Source: JBOFBH01 sp051657715
GTDB lineage: Bacteria > Actinomycetota > Actinomycetes > Actinomycetales > Angustibacteraceae
Assembly (NCBI GenBank): GCA_051657715.1
Contig: JBOFLF010000064.1
Coordinates: 248,001-312,000, forward strand
DNA length: 64,000 nucleotides
Direction of reading: 5' to 3'
The notes under the pieces are model-generated. The model was not told the origin of the DNA. It saw only the letters and a list, made by a program, of their open reading frames with translations, and ran no database searches. Both the position numbers and the translations under genes were made by a program. Below, in pieces: positions 19,790 through 28,533 of the stretch (the stretch's first letter is position 1; every line of letters starts with the position of its first letter).

Positions 19790-19887
19790 CATGCGGTGTC
19801 GCCTGCATGCGGTGCTGCCTGCATGCGGTGCTGACCACATGCGGTGCTGACCACATCGAGTACTGGTCACCCATGCGGTGCTGACCG
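19790..19887. repeat. 16-bp tandem array upstream of rbpA
   Basis: Units CATGCGGTGTCGCCTG (19790), CATGCGGTGCTGCCTG (19806), CATGCGGTGCTGACCA (19822 and 19838, identical), a degenerate 18-bp unit (19854), and CATGCGGTGCTGACCG (19872). It occupies the rbpA promoter region and the end of the secG transcript. Confidence 0.9.
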
Positions 19888-19914
19888 ACCGGGTGCGGGC
19901 TGGCTGACCTCGAC

Positions 19915-20160
19915 TCACGTGGTGAACCGCTCGATCAGGCCGAGGCCGATGATCGCGGTCGACCAGACCAACGCGATCGCGATGGTGAATCGGTCGAGGT
20001 TGCGCTCGGCGACCGACGAGCCACCGAGGTTTGACGAGACACCACCGCCGAACATGTCCGACAGTCCTCCACCCTTGCCCTTGTGCAGCAGGATGAGCAG
20101 GATCTGGAACAGGCTGGTGGCGACCAGGAGTGCCTGGAGGCTGATACGAACTGCGGTCAC
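19915..20160 (-). CDS. secG: SecG, preprotein translocase subunit
   Basis: Small subunit of the SecYEG channel, 81 residues with two transmembrane helices (ISLQALLVATSLFQILLILL and FTIAIALVWSTAIIGLGLI). The cytoplasmic loop has the family stretch HKGKGGGLSDMFGGG. It is downstream of tpiA, the order seen in many actinobacteria. Confidence 0.96.
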   Translation of the reverse strand: MTAVRISLQALLVATSLFQILLILLHKGKGGGLSDMFGGGVSSNLGGSSVAERNLDRFTIAIALVWSTAIIGLGLIERFTT

Positions 20161-20190
20161 GTGTCAGGTCCGTCCGTCGAGGTCAAAGAG

Positions 20191-20244
20191 ATCGCTGCTG
20201 CCAGAAGCAGCCGGGGTATCGCTGCTGCCAGAAGCAGCCGGGGA
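20191..20244. repeat. 27-bp tandem duplication with hairpins between tpiA and secG
   Basis: Two copies, 20191-20217 and 20218-20244, differ only in the last base. Each contains GCTGCT-GCCAGA-AGCAGC, a 6-bp stem with a 6-nt loop. It lies in the 128-bp gap between the tpiA stop and secG start, so it could attenuate or stabilise the tpiA-secG transcript. Confidence 0.85.
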
Positions 20245-20288
20245 TACAAGCTCGTCGTGCCCAGAGTACGGGCTGGTGAGCCGACTCG

Positions 20289-21089
20289 TCAGCCACCGGT
20301 GTGGTGCTCGCGGTACCGGCAGATGCTGGCGAACTCGTCGGGATCGAGGCTGGCACCACCGACCAGAGCACCGTCGACGTCTGGCTCTGCCATGATCGCC
20401 GCCACGTTCGCCGCCTTGACCGACCCGCCGTACAACACCCGGACCTGGTTCGCCACCTCGGCGGACCAGCTGCTCGCCAGCTGACCTCGAATAGCCGCGC
20501 ACACCTCTTGGGCGTCTTGCGGGGTTGCCACCTCGCCGGTGCCGATCGCCCAGACCGGTTCGTACGCGACCACCACGGTGGCGGCCTGCTCGGCGGTCAC
20601 CCCGTCCAGCGCGGCGGCCAGCTGCGCCACCGTGTGCCGCACGTGGTCACCGGCCTGCCGGACGGCCAGGTCCTCGCCGACGCACACGATCGGGATCACA
20701 CCGTGCCGATAGGCGGCCTGCACCTTGGACCGGACCATGCCATCGTCCTCGCCGTGCCCGGCACGCCGCTCGCTGTGCCCCACCACGACGTACTGGCACC
20801 CCAGCTTGGCGAGCATCGCACCGGACACGTCGCCGGTGCGGGCGCCGTCGTCGTGGGCCGACAGGTCTTGAGCGCCGTAGCGGATCTGCAGCTTGTCGCC
20901 GTCTATCAGGGTCTGCACCGTGCGCAGGCAGGTAAACGGCGGGAGCACCGCGACCTCGACGGCGGTGAAGTCGTGGTTCGCGTCACGCAGCGTCCAGTCC
21001 AGCTTCTGGACCAGGTGGGCGCCGGACAGGTGGTCCAGGTTCATCTTCCAGTTGCCCGCCATCAGCGGGACGCGCGTGCTGGTTGCCAT
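20289..21089 (-). CDS. tpiA: Triose-phosphate isomerase
   Basis: Glycolytic TIM-barrel enzyme of 266 residues. Seen: GNWKMN with the catalytic lysine (~residue 13-18), the catalytic histidine in VVVGHSERR, the catalytic glutamate in VAYEPVWAIGTG, and the C-terminal YGGSVKAANV and GALVGGASL. It is 90 bp from pgk; the gap holds a 22-bp duplication that includes the pgk stop. Confidence 0.98.
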   Translation of the reverse strand: MATSTRVPLMAGNWKMNLDHLSGAHLVQKLDWTLRDANHDFTAVEVAVLPPFTCLRTVQTLIDGDKLQIRYGAQDLSAHDDGARTGDVSGAMLAKLGCQYVVVGHSERRAGHGEDDGMVRSKVQAAYRHGVIPIVCVGEDLAVRQAGDHVRHTVAQLAAALDGVTAEQAATVVVAYEPVWAIGTGEVATPQDAQEVCAAIRGQLASSWSAEVANQVRVLYGGSVKAANVAAIMAEPDVDGALVGGASLDPDEFASICRYREHHTGG

Positions 21090-21147
21090 GGTGTTTCGTC
21101 CTCCTGCGACGAGATCGGGACGTGTGATTCGGCCACACGAGATGGCC

Positions 21148-21191
21148 GTGGAGCCAGTCAGGCGTCGAGGTGGAGCCTGTCAGGCGTCGAG
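21148..21191. repeat. 22-bp tandem duplication spanning the pgk stop codon
   Basis: Copies 21148-21169 and 21170-21191 differ at one position (GAGCCA versus GAGCCT). The right copy includes the last pgk codons and its TGA, so the left copy is a duplicate of the gene end. Confidence 0.85.
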
Positions 21192-22382
21192 GACGGCGAG
21201 ACCGGGCAGGCGCTTGCCCTCCAGGAACTCCAGGCTGGCGCCACCACCGGTGGAGATGTGCCCGAATGCGTCCTCGGCGAACCCGAGCCCGCGCACCGCG
21301 GCCGCGGAGTCGCCGCCACCGACCACGGTGAAGGCCGACGAATCGACGAGCGCCTGGGCCACCGCCCGGGTGCCGGCGCTGAACGCCGGTACCTCGAACA
21401 CCCCCATCGGCCCGTTCCAGAACACCGTGCCGGCGTCCGCGAGCCGCTCGGTGAACAACCGGGCGGACTGCGGTCCGATGTCGACCCCGATCCGATCTGC
21501 CGGGATGGCGTCGGACCCGACGACGGCGTGCTCGGCGTCCGCGGACACGGCGGTGGCCGCGACCACGTCCGTCGGCAGCACCACCTGGACGCCGCGGCGC
21601 CGCGCGTCGTCCAGGTAACCGCGGACGGCCTCGACCTGGTCCTGCTCCAGCAGGCTGCGGCCGACGTCGTGGCCGCACGCCTTGAGGAAGGTGAACACCA
21701 TGCCGCCGCCGATCAGCAGGCGGTCTGCCTGGCCGAGGAGGTTCTCGATGACCCCGAGCTTGTCGGACACCTTGGACCCGCCCAGCGCCACGGCGTACGG
21801 GCGGTCCGGGTTCTCGGTGAGCCGCCGCAGCACGGCGACCTCCGCGACCACCAGGCCACCGGCCGCGTGCGGCAGCCGGTGCGCGACGTCGACCACGCTG
21901 GCCTGCCGACGGTGCACGACGCCGAACCCGTCGCTGACGAACGCGTCAGCGAGCCCGGCTAATTGGTCGGCGAACCCGCCGCGTTCGGTGTCGTCCTTGC
22001 TGGTCTCCCCGCGCTCGAAACGAAGATTCTCCAGCAGTGCCACATCGCCGTCGGCGAGCCCCTCGACAGCCGCCCGAGCACCGTCGCCGACGGTGTCGGA
22101 CGCGAACGTCACCGGCGCCCCGAGCAGCTCGCCGAGCCGGCCCGCGACCGGCGCCAGCGAGTACCGCGGCTCCAGCGCCCCCTGAGGCCGGCCCAGGTGC
22201 GCGCACACCACGACCCGGGCACCCGCGGACCGCAACCGCTCGATGGTGGGCACGGACGCGCGGATCCGTCCGTCATCGGTGATGGTCGACCCGTCCAGTG
22301 GGACGTTCAGGTCGCTGCGGACCAGGACCCGTCGCCCTCGCAGCCCGTTCAGCTGCTCGGCGAGATCGTCGATCGTGCGCAC
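21180..22382 (-). CDS. pgk: Phosphoglycerate kinase
   Basis: Glycolytic kinase, 400 residues. Seen: RSDLNVPLDGSTITDDGRI near the N-terminus, HLGRPQG, the ALGGSKVSDKLGVI hinge, NGPMGVFE, and GGGDSAAAVRGLG near the C-terminus. Start codon at 22382; gap follows upstream after ~15 bp, so gap-pgk is clearly one transcript. Confidence 0.98.
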   Translation of the reverse strand: MRTIDDLAEQLNGLRGRRVLVRSDLNVPLDGSTITDDGRIRASVPTIERLRSAGARVVVCAHLGRPQGALEPRYSLAPVAGRLGELLGAPVTFASDTVGDGARAAVEGLADGDVALLENLRFERGETSKDDTERGGFADQLAGLADAFVSDGFGVVHRRQASVVDVAHRLPHAAGGLVVAEVAVLRRLTENPDRPYAVALGGSKVSDKLGVIENLLGQADRLLIGGGMVFTFLKACGHDVGRSLLEQDQVEAVRGYLDDARRRGVQVVLPTDVVAATAVSADAEHAVVGSDAIPADRIGVDIGPQSARLFTERLADAGTVFWNGPMGVFEVPAFSAGTRAVAQALVDSSAFTVVGGGDSAAAVRGLGFAEDAFGHISTGGGASLEFLEGKRLPGLAVLDA

Positions 22383-22397
22383 GGTCGGTCGCCCTGC

Positions 22398-23402
22398 TCA
22401 GAGGGACTGGCCGACGAGGGCGACCAGGTCGACCAGCCGGTTGGAGTACCCCCACTCGTTGTCGTACCAGCCGACCACCTTGACCTGGTTGCCGGTCACC
22501 TTGGTGAGACCGGCGTCGAAGATGCAGGACGCCGGATCGGTGACGATGTCCGAGGACACCAGCGGAGCTTCGGTGTACCGCAGGTAGCCCTTCAACCCGG
22601 CTTCAGCGGCGGCCCGGACGGCGGCGTTGACCTCCTCCACGGAGACCTCGCGGGACACCGTCACGGTCAGGTCGGTCGCCGAGCCGGTGGGCACCGGAAC
22701 CCGAAGCGCGTAGCCGTCCAACTTGCCCTTGAGCTCAGGCAGCACCAAGCCGATCGCCTTCGCCGCCCCGGTCGACGTCGGGACGATGTTGATCGCGGCG
22801 GCGCGAGCACGGCGCAGATCCGGGTGCGGCCCGTCCTGCAGGTTCTGGTCTTGGGTGTAGGCGTGCACGGTGGTCATCAGGCCACGCTCGATGGTGAAGG
22901 CGTCGTTGATCGCCTTGGCCATCGGCGCCAGGCAGTTGGTGGTGCACGAGGCGTTCGAGATGATGTGGTGGACCGCCGGGTCGTAAAGGTCGTGGTTGAC
23001 CCCGAGCACAACGGTGAGATCTTCGTTCTTGGCCGGGGCGGAGATGATGACCTTGCTGGCGCCGCCGTCCAGGTGGGCCTTGGCCTTGGTCGCATCGGTG
23101 AACAGGCCGGTGGACTCGATCACCACGTCGGCACCCAGATCACCCCAGGGCAGCGCCGCCGGGTCGCGCTCCTCGAACGCCTTGAACGACACCCCGTCGA
23201 CCGCGATCTCGTCTCCGGAGGTGGTGACCGAGCCGGCCAGCCGCCCGAGCACCGAGTCGTATTGCAGCAGGTGCGCCAAGGTGGCGTTGTCGGTGAGATC
23301 GTTCACGCCGACCACCTGGACGTCTGCGTCGGACGCCGCAATGGCGCGGAAGACGTTGCGGCCGATCCGGCCGAAGCCGTTGATGCCTACGCGGACAGTC
23401 AC
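22398..23402 (-). CDS. gap: Glyceraldehyde-3-phosphate dehydrogenase, type I
   Basis: Converts glyceraldehyde-3-P to 1,3-bisphosphoglycerate. 334 residues. Seen: NAD-binding INGFGRIGRN, catalytic cysteine in SNASCTTNCLAP, VPTSTGAAKAIG and the C-terminal WYDNEWGYSNRLVDL. First gene of gap-pgk-tpiA-secG. In relatives, whiA and yvcK homologues lie upstream; here that synteny stops and a decayed gene follows. Confidence 0.98.
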   Translation of the reverse strand: MTVRVGINGFGRIGRNVFRAIAASDADVQVVGVNDLTDNATLAHLLQYDSVLGRLAGSVTTSGDEIAVDGVSFKAFEERDPAALPWGDLGADVVIESTGLFTDATKAKAHLDGGASKVIISAPAKNEDLTVVLGVNHDLYDPAVHHIISNASCTTNCLAPMAKAINDAFTIERGLMTTVHAYTQDQNLQDGPHPDLRRARAAAINIVPTSTGAAKAIGLVLPELKGKLDGYALRVPVPTGSATDLTVTVSREVSVEEVNAAVRAAAEAGLKGYLRYTEAPLVSSDIVTDPASCIFDAGLTKVTGNQVKVVGWYDNEWGYSNRLVDLVALVGQSL

Positions 23403-23605
23403 GCGTTCTGCCTCCTGCTGGGGCGCGTCGACCGGCGACGCGGTACGGATTTCGAGGGTTTCGGGCGGCTTCGCTCACGGGCACGCCGACACATGGCACG
23501 CCGTTGGGCCGCGACGACCCTATCCGGTCCGGTCGCTGCTCTCACGAGCTGCCCGCAGTGCGGACGCTGGGTAGCACCGGGGCCAGAGCGAGCTACGGTG
23601 CGGCG

Positions 23606-23859
23606 GTGAACGCCGCTCGGTACACCCACGGCCACGGTAAGCCGGTGTTGCGGTCGCACCGATGGCGCACCGCCTGGAACTCGGCGGCGTACCCGCTCCC
23701 GTCCTCACCGCCGGGTCCGCGATCGCCGACCAGGCGGTGAGCCCAGGCATGGCTGATCGCGACGAGCTGCGGCGGCTCGCTGACGGTTGGCGCGCGTGGG
23801 CCACGGAACCGGACGCCTGGTTCAACGTCGTGCACGGCGAGATTCTGGCGAAACCCTGA
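23606..23859 (+). pseudogene. Collapsed SAM-dependent methyltransferase remnant
   Basis: Two fragments of one protein family lie side by side in different frames. From GTG 23606, the N-terminal signature YTHGHGKPVLRSHRWRTAW, then SAAY, is readable until a stop at 23740. From about 23695, in another frame, the C-terminal part of the same family follows: SAIADQAV, LRRLADGWRAWATEPDAWF and HGEILA, ending at 23859. The SAM-binding core (roughly 200 residues) is missing. The family assignment rests on recalled similarity of both ends; the deletion and frame change are visible directly. Confidence 0.72.
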
Positions 23860-23899
23860 TGACCCAGCTCTTCTGACGACCTCGACTGAGGGGATGGAC

Positions 23900-24937
23900 A
23901 TGGTGCGGGCAGCGATCGTGGCCGGCCAGGGTCGGTTGGAGCTGGCCGATCACCCGGAGCCGGTGGCCAAGCACGGGATGGCCGTCGTGGACATCACCGG
24001 GTGCGGGATCTGCGGGTCCGACCTGCACGCCTACCAGTCCGGCTTCCCGTACCCGCCGGCGCTCAGCGGGCACGAGTGGACGGGGACGGTGCGCCAGCTT
24101 GGTGCCGGCGTGGGCAATCTCAGTGAGGGCGACCGGGTCGTCGGTGCGGTTCCGGTGGCTTGCGGTCGGTGCCCGTCGTGCGTCGCCGGGCACCACGGGG
24201 ACTGCACGCGGGTGCTGGCGATCGCCGGGGGGAGGGACGAGCAAGCACCGCCGCACGGTGGCTTCGCCTCGTCGATCGGTGTCACCGCTGATCGGCTGAT
24301 GCGGATTCCGACGCGGCTCACCAACGCTCAGGCAGCACTGGTGGAGCCGACGGTCGTCGCCTTCCACGCGGCTCGCCGGGCCGGTGCTCGGTTGGGTGAC
24401 GTCGTGGTGATCCAGGGAGCCGGCCCGGTCGGGTTGTTGGCGCTCCAGTGGGCCATGGCGGCGGGGGCTGGCCGGGTGGTGGCGATCGAGCCGAGCCCGG
24501 CGCGACGGCAGTTGGCCGAGCAGCTGGGAGCCACGGACACCTGCCCGCCCGGTGACGCCGCTCGACAAGCCGTGCTCGAGGCCACCGGCGGTCTTGGAGC
24601 TGATGTCGTGTACGAATGTGTGGGCCGGCCGGACGCCATCCAAGAGGCGGTCGAGTTGGCTCGGCGTGGCGGGACGGTGGCCATGGTCGGAGTCACCGAG
24701 CAGCCCGCCACGATCAGTCCGTTGACCTGGCTGCTCAAAGAGATCCGGACGGTCGCGGCGATCGCCTACACCCGCGAGGACTTCGAGCTAGCGGTCGGGA
24801 TGCTGGCCGACGGCCGGATCGACGTCGACCCGCTGCACACCGCCACCGTCGGCCTCGACGACCTGGCCACCACGTTCGTTGACCTGACCACCAACCCCGG
24901 TGACCAGATCAAGGTGATCGTCGACCCTCGACGGTGA
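23900..24937 (+). CDS. Zinc-dependent alcohol dehydrogenase-like oxidoreductase (MDR family)
   Basis: Medium-chain dehydrogenase, about 345 residues. ATG 23900 is preferred over 23894 because the GAGGGG site touches the earlier ATG. Seen: catalytic zinc ligands in GCGICGSD (Cys) and SGHEW (His-Glu), structural zinc cysteines in CGRCPSC...C, and Rossmann motif GAGPVGLLAL. Resembles the butanediol/threonine/sorbitol dehydrogenase group; the substrate cannot be assigned. Stands alone on its strand. Confidence 0.9.
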   Translation: MVRAAIVAGQGRLELADHPEPVAKHGMAVVDITGCGICGSDLHAYQSGFPYPPALSGHEWTGTVRQLGAGVGNLSEGDRVVGAVPVACGRCPSCVAGHHGDCTRVLAIAGGRDEQAPPHGGFASSIGVTADRLMRIPTRLTNAQAALVEPTVVAFHAARRAGARLGDVVVIQGAGPVGLLALQWAMAAGAGRVVAIEPSPARRQLAEQLGATDTCPPGDAARQAVLEATGGLGADVVYECVGRPDAIQEAVELARRGGTVAMVGVTEQPATISPLTWLLKEIRTVAAIAYTREDFELAVGMLADGRIDVDPLHTATVGLDDLATTFVDLTTNPGDQIKVIVDPRR

Positions 24938-25198
24938 CGAGGCCGGCGACCGGTCCTGGCGTGAGCGACAGGCCGTGTACGTCCGTGTGACCTCTACCAC
25001 GCTCAACTTCTCCGCTGCCCTGCCGCATGGTCCGTGACCGGCGCCTTTACCACCATCACCCGGCAGTGACTAGTCCATTCGGCGTGCTGATCAGCCCGCC
25101 CGGGTGACCGAAACGGGGCATGCCCTCAAGCTCACCGAGCTAGCTCACGAGATTCCTAGCAGCTCACCGAAATGCTTGCGAGAAAAGGGGTTCCGGCC

Positions 25199-26860
25199 GT
25201 GACTACCACCCATGACGTGACGACCGCCGAGCTGTCGCGCGACCACGCCGATCACCAGCCGGCACGCCCCGTAGCCCGCCGCGGACTGCTGCTCGCGGGC
25301 GCCACCACCGCGGTCGCCGCCGGCACGATCGGAACCGCTGGGCGAGCCGAGGCGGTTGGCCTCGGGACCGCTCGCACCGCATCGGGTACCGGATCCCGCA
25401 CGAGCGTCCCACCTGCTACCGGGAGCCAGTACACCGCCAACAGCCCGAGCTGGCACCTGGCGAGGCGGGCGACCACCGGCGCCACCAAGTACTGGGCGGA
25501 CGTCATCACCGCCAAGGGCGCGAGCAAGTGGCTCGACGAGCAACTCAGCCCGTCGCTGGTGAGCGACACCAGCTACAACACGCTGTACCTGCGGTTCGGT
25601 GGCGGCCAGTCGACGTCGATCTGGTCCGTTCGGGACCAGATCCGCAGCGGCAAGATCAACGGCTGGGAGCACAAGCAGGCCGTGCAGTGCGAGCACATCG
25701 CGCGGCTGATCTGGTCGCGTCGTCAGGTGCAGGCGCAGATGACCGAATTCTGGGCCAACCACATCAACGTCGCGGCCCTAGCTGACGACGTCGACGAGTC
25801 ACGTGCGCACTACCAGTGGACGCTGCGCACCCGCGCGCTCGGCAAGTACGCCGATCTGCTGCTCGCCACCAGCCTGCACCCGGCGATGCTCAGCTTCCTG
25901 GGCAACCGCTACTCGGTGCACGACCACCCGAATGAGAACCAGGGCCGGGAACTGTTGGAACTGCACGCCCTGGGCGTCGGCACCTACAGCGAGGACGACG
26001 TGCTGAACGCCACCCGGGTGCTCACCGGGCTCAGCGTGGACAACGAGTCCGGCGAATTCGAGTACAAGCCCTGGTACCACTGGACGGGTCCGGTCTCGGT
26101 GCTGAACTGGACCCACGCCAACAGCTCGCAGACCGGCGGGCTGGACGTCGCCAAGTCCCTCATCGGCTACCTGGCCCGCCATCCCGCGACCGCTCGCAGG
26201 GTCTGCACCAAGCTTGCTCAGTACTTTGTCGCGGACGTCCCGCCGACGTCCCTGGTGGACCGGATGGCCTCGACCTACCTGGCGAACGACACCGCGATCG
26301 CCCCGGTGCTCAAGCTCATGTTCACCTCCGCGGAGTTCGCCGCCAGCCACGGCGCAGTGACCCGACGTCCGCTGGAGTCGGTCGTGGCGACCATCCGGAC
26401 GCTGGGCCTGGCGCCCGAAGCAAGCGGGTACGAGGGGATGAAGGCGATCGTCTGGTCGCTCGGGGACGCCGGGCACTCGCCGATCAACTGGCCGACTCCG
26501 GACGGGTTCCCGTTGTCCCCCAACGCGTGGAGCTCCACGTCGGCCGTCCTGCAGCGGTGGAACTTCACCCGGTCGTTGGTCAGCAACTGGTGGCCCCGGA
26601 CCTTGGTGCGCCCCGACCTGCTGGCCCGGGTCTGCCCGGGTGCTCCGGCCAGGCTGCCGGCGACTCACGGGGAGCTGGTCGACACCGCGAGCACCACCCT
26701 GTTCGGTCGCACGCTCGCCACGGTCGACCGAGATGTCGTCCTGACCTTCCTCGGGGTGTCCAGCACCACCGCGGTACGAGCCGACTCGTCCGCGGTCACC
26801 TGGCGCCTACCCGAGTGGATCACCTTGTTGCTCAACTCCCCCTACCACGGGTACCGCTGA
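25199..26860 (+). CDS. DUF1800 family protein, Tat-exported
   Basis: 553 residues from GTG 25199, with AAGGGG upstream; ATG 25172 has no ribosome site. Residues ~23-50 are a twin-arginine signal (VARRGLLLAGATTAVAAG). The rest is the DUF1800 fold: WANHINV, GRELLELHALGVGTYSEDDV, FEYKPWYHW and SPINWPTPDGFP. Function unknown; such proteins are typically encoded next to a DUF1501 protein, as here (223 bp downstream). The upstream 260-bp gap contains three AGCTCAC motifs between 25129 and 25170 and no gene. Confidence 0.93.
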   Translation: MTTTHDVTTAELSRDHADHQPARPVARRGLLLAGATTAVAAGTIGTAGRAEAVGLGTARTASGTGSRTSVPPATGSQYTANSPSWHLARRATTGATKYWADVITAKGASKWLDEQLSPSLVSDTSYNTLYLRFGGGQSTSIWSVRDQIRSGKINGWEHKQAVQCEHIARLIWSRRQVQAQMTEFWANHINVAALADDVDESRAHYQWTLRTRALGKYADLLLATSLHPAMLSFLGNRYSVHDHPNENQGRELLELHALGVGTYSEDDVLNATRVLTGLSVDNESGEFEYKPWYHWTGPVSVLNWTHANSSQTGGLDVAKSLIGYLARHPATARRVCTKLAQYFVADVPPTSLVDRMASTYLANDTAIAPVLKLMFTSAEFAASHGAVTRRPLESVVATIRTLGLAPEASGYEGMKAIVWSLGDAGHSPINWPTPDGFPLSPNAWSSTSAVLQRWNFTRSLVSNWWPRTLVRPDLLARVCPGAPARLPATHGELVDTASTTLFGRTLATVDRDVVLTFLGVSSTTAVRADSSAVTWRLPEWITLLLNSPYHGYR

Positions 26861-27083
26861 CCTCGGGACCCACACCTGAGCGCGACAGTGCCGGTCCGCC
26901 CGCTTCTTCTCCGATCCCCCGCCTGACCTGCGCGATCCCTACCTGATCCTGCCCTGATTCCGCTTGACCTTTTCTCGATTCCGCTCGCCTTGCCCCACCC
27001 CGCTCGATCCTGCCCGATTCATGCCTGATATGTGCGGAATCGGAACCCTGCTGCTATCAGCACCTGAGCTTGAGAGGCTTGAC

Positions 27084-28421
27084 ATGACGTCGCACAGCAC
27101 CGCCACCCTGGCCCCCGCCGCCGACTCCACCACCACTGACCTCGACTGCTCCAGCTGCACGGAAGACCGCCGCGCACGCCAGCTGAGCCGGCGTGGTCTG
27201 CTGCGAGGCGCGCTGGCCGCCGGCACCGCGGTCGCGGTCTCCGAGCACGTGACCATGCGCCCGGCTCACGCCGCCAGCCTGTCCGGGTCCGACACGTTGG
27301 TCGTGTTGTTCCTGCGCGGTGGCTTCGACGGCCTGAATGCGGTGGTCCCGGTGACCGACGACGACTACTACTCGTTGCGGCCGAAGATCGGGATCCCGCA
27401 AGCCTCGACCGTGCAACTGGACAGCAGGTTCGGGCTGCACCCGGCGCTCAGCCCGCTGAAGCCGTTCTACGACAACGGATCGCTCGGTTTCGTACACGCG
27501 ACCGGGATGACCGAGGCGAACCGTTCGCACTTCTCGGCGATGGAGGAGATTGAGCGGGCGGCCCCGGGGTCGTCCATCCGCACCGGGTGGCTGGACCGCA
27601 CCATCGGCCTGACCGCAGCGAACACCACACCGTCCCCGCTGCGCAGCACCTCCATCGGGTACCGGGCGCCGAGATCGACGGCCGGCCCGAACAACGAGGT
27701 CACCATGAGGTCGGTCAAGGAGTTCGACCTGGCCGGCAACGCCGACCCAGCCGGTCGTGCCCGGTGGGACCGCGCGCTGCGCGACCTGCACGCCGGAGCC
27801 ACCACTCCGGTGGTCACCCCTGCCCTCACCACGTTGGACGCGCTCGGTGCGGCCGGTGGCGTCGCGGCCGCCGGCTACACCCCAGCGGGGGGCGCGAACT
27901 ACCCGGACAGTCCGCTGGGCAAGGCGCTGCAGAACGCGGCCCAGCTGGTCAAGTCACCGCAGCCGGTCGCGGTGATCACCGTGGACGAGGGCGACTGGGA
28001 CATGCACGTCGACCTGGGCACCGTGGGCAGCGGCTGGATGCGCGACAAGCTCACCGACCTGGGCAAGGCGCTGGCCGCGTTCGCCACCGACCTCGGCAAC
28101 GACCTGGACCGGGTAACCCTGGTCACCATGAGCGAGTTCGGGCGGCGCACCGAGGAGAACGGCTCCGGCGGCGTGGATCACGGGTGGGGCAACGCGATGT
28201 TCCTGCTCGGCGGTGGCGTGGTCGGCGGGCAGGTGCACGGAACCTGGCCCGGCCTTTCCCCGACCAACCTCTACCAGGGCGACCTGCGGGCCACGACCGA
28301 CTACCGGGCGGTGTTGGCGGACGTTTTGCAGAACCGCTGCAAGGCCACCGTGGACCAGGCTCGCGAGGTGTTCCCCGGCTGGACCGGCTCGTCGCTCGGA
28401 GTCACCAAGACACGCGTCTGA
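27084..28421 (+). CDS. DUF1501 family protein, Tat-exported
   Basis: 445 residues from ATG 27084 with AGAGG upstream. Residues ~33-65 form a twin-arginine signal (LSRRGLLRGALAAGTAV). Core motifs: LVVLFLRGGFDGLNAVVPV, RSHFSAMEEIERA and MSEFGRRTEENGSGGVDHGWGNAMF. DUF1501 is distantly related to the alkaline phosphatase/sulfatase superfamily, which fits the conserved Asp/His residues; the substrate is not known. Pairs with the preceding DUF1800 gene. The 223-bp gap is pyrimidine-rich, with repeated CTGAT/CGATTCC motifs. Confidence 0.93.
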   Translation: MTSHSTATLAPAADSTTTDLDCSSCTEDRRARQLSRRGLLRGALAAGTAVAVSEHVTMRPAHAASLSGSDTLVVLFLRGGFDGLNAVVPVTDDDYYSLRPKIGIPQASTVQLDSRFGLHPALSPLKPFYDNGSLGFVHATGMTEANRSHFSAMEEIERAAPGSSIRTGWLDRTIGLTAANTTPSPLRSTSIGYRAPRSTAGPNNEVTMRSVKEFDLAGNADPAGRARWDRALRDLHAGATTPVVTPALTTLDALGAAGGVAAAGYTPAGGANYPDSPLGKALQNAAQLVKSPQPVAVITVDEGDWDMHVDLGTVGSGWMRDKLTDLGKALAAFATDLGNDLDRVTLVTMSEFGRRTEENGSGGVDHGWGNAMFLLGGGVVGGQVHGTWPGLSPTNLYQGDLRATTDYRAVLADVLQNRCKATVDQAREVFPGWTGSSLGVTKTRV

Positions 28422-28451
28422 CGAACCGTCTGCGGCTGCCTGGGCCGTCTG

Positions 28452-28491
28452 CTGGTGCATCACCTCGTCATGGCTGTGGGTGATGCACCAG
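28452..28491. terminator. Convergent-gene hairpin, 13-bp perfect stem
   Basis: CTGGTGCATCACC (28452-28464) pairs perfectly with GGTGATGCACCAG (28479-28491) around a 14-nt loop. It lies between the ends of the convergent DUF1501 and SDR genes, so it can act on both transcripts. No strong T-tract is present. Confidence 0.65.
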
Positions 28492-28533
28492 GGTGCTAGT
28501 GCCAGATAGCGCCGCCGTCCGACGCGTGCTCCG

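Noticed and set aside
20301..23609. Two very long open frames (553 and 548 codons) on the + strand opposite tpiA, pgk and gap
   Set aside because: They lie antisense to three well-conserved glycolytic genes and contain no recognisable domain; high GC content suppresses stop codons in the opposite strand.
25129..25170. Three AGCTCAC motifs upstream of the DUF1800 gene as an operator
   Set aside because: Spacing is irregular (14 and 17 bp) and the motif is short; not enough to support a site.
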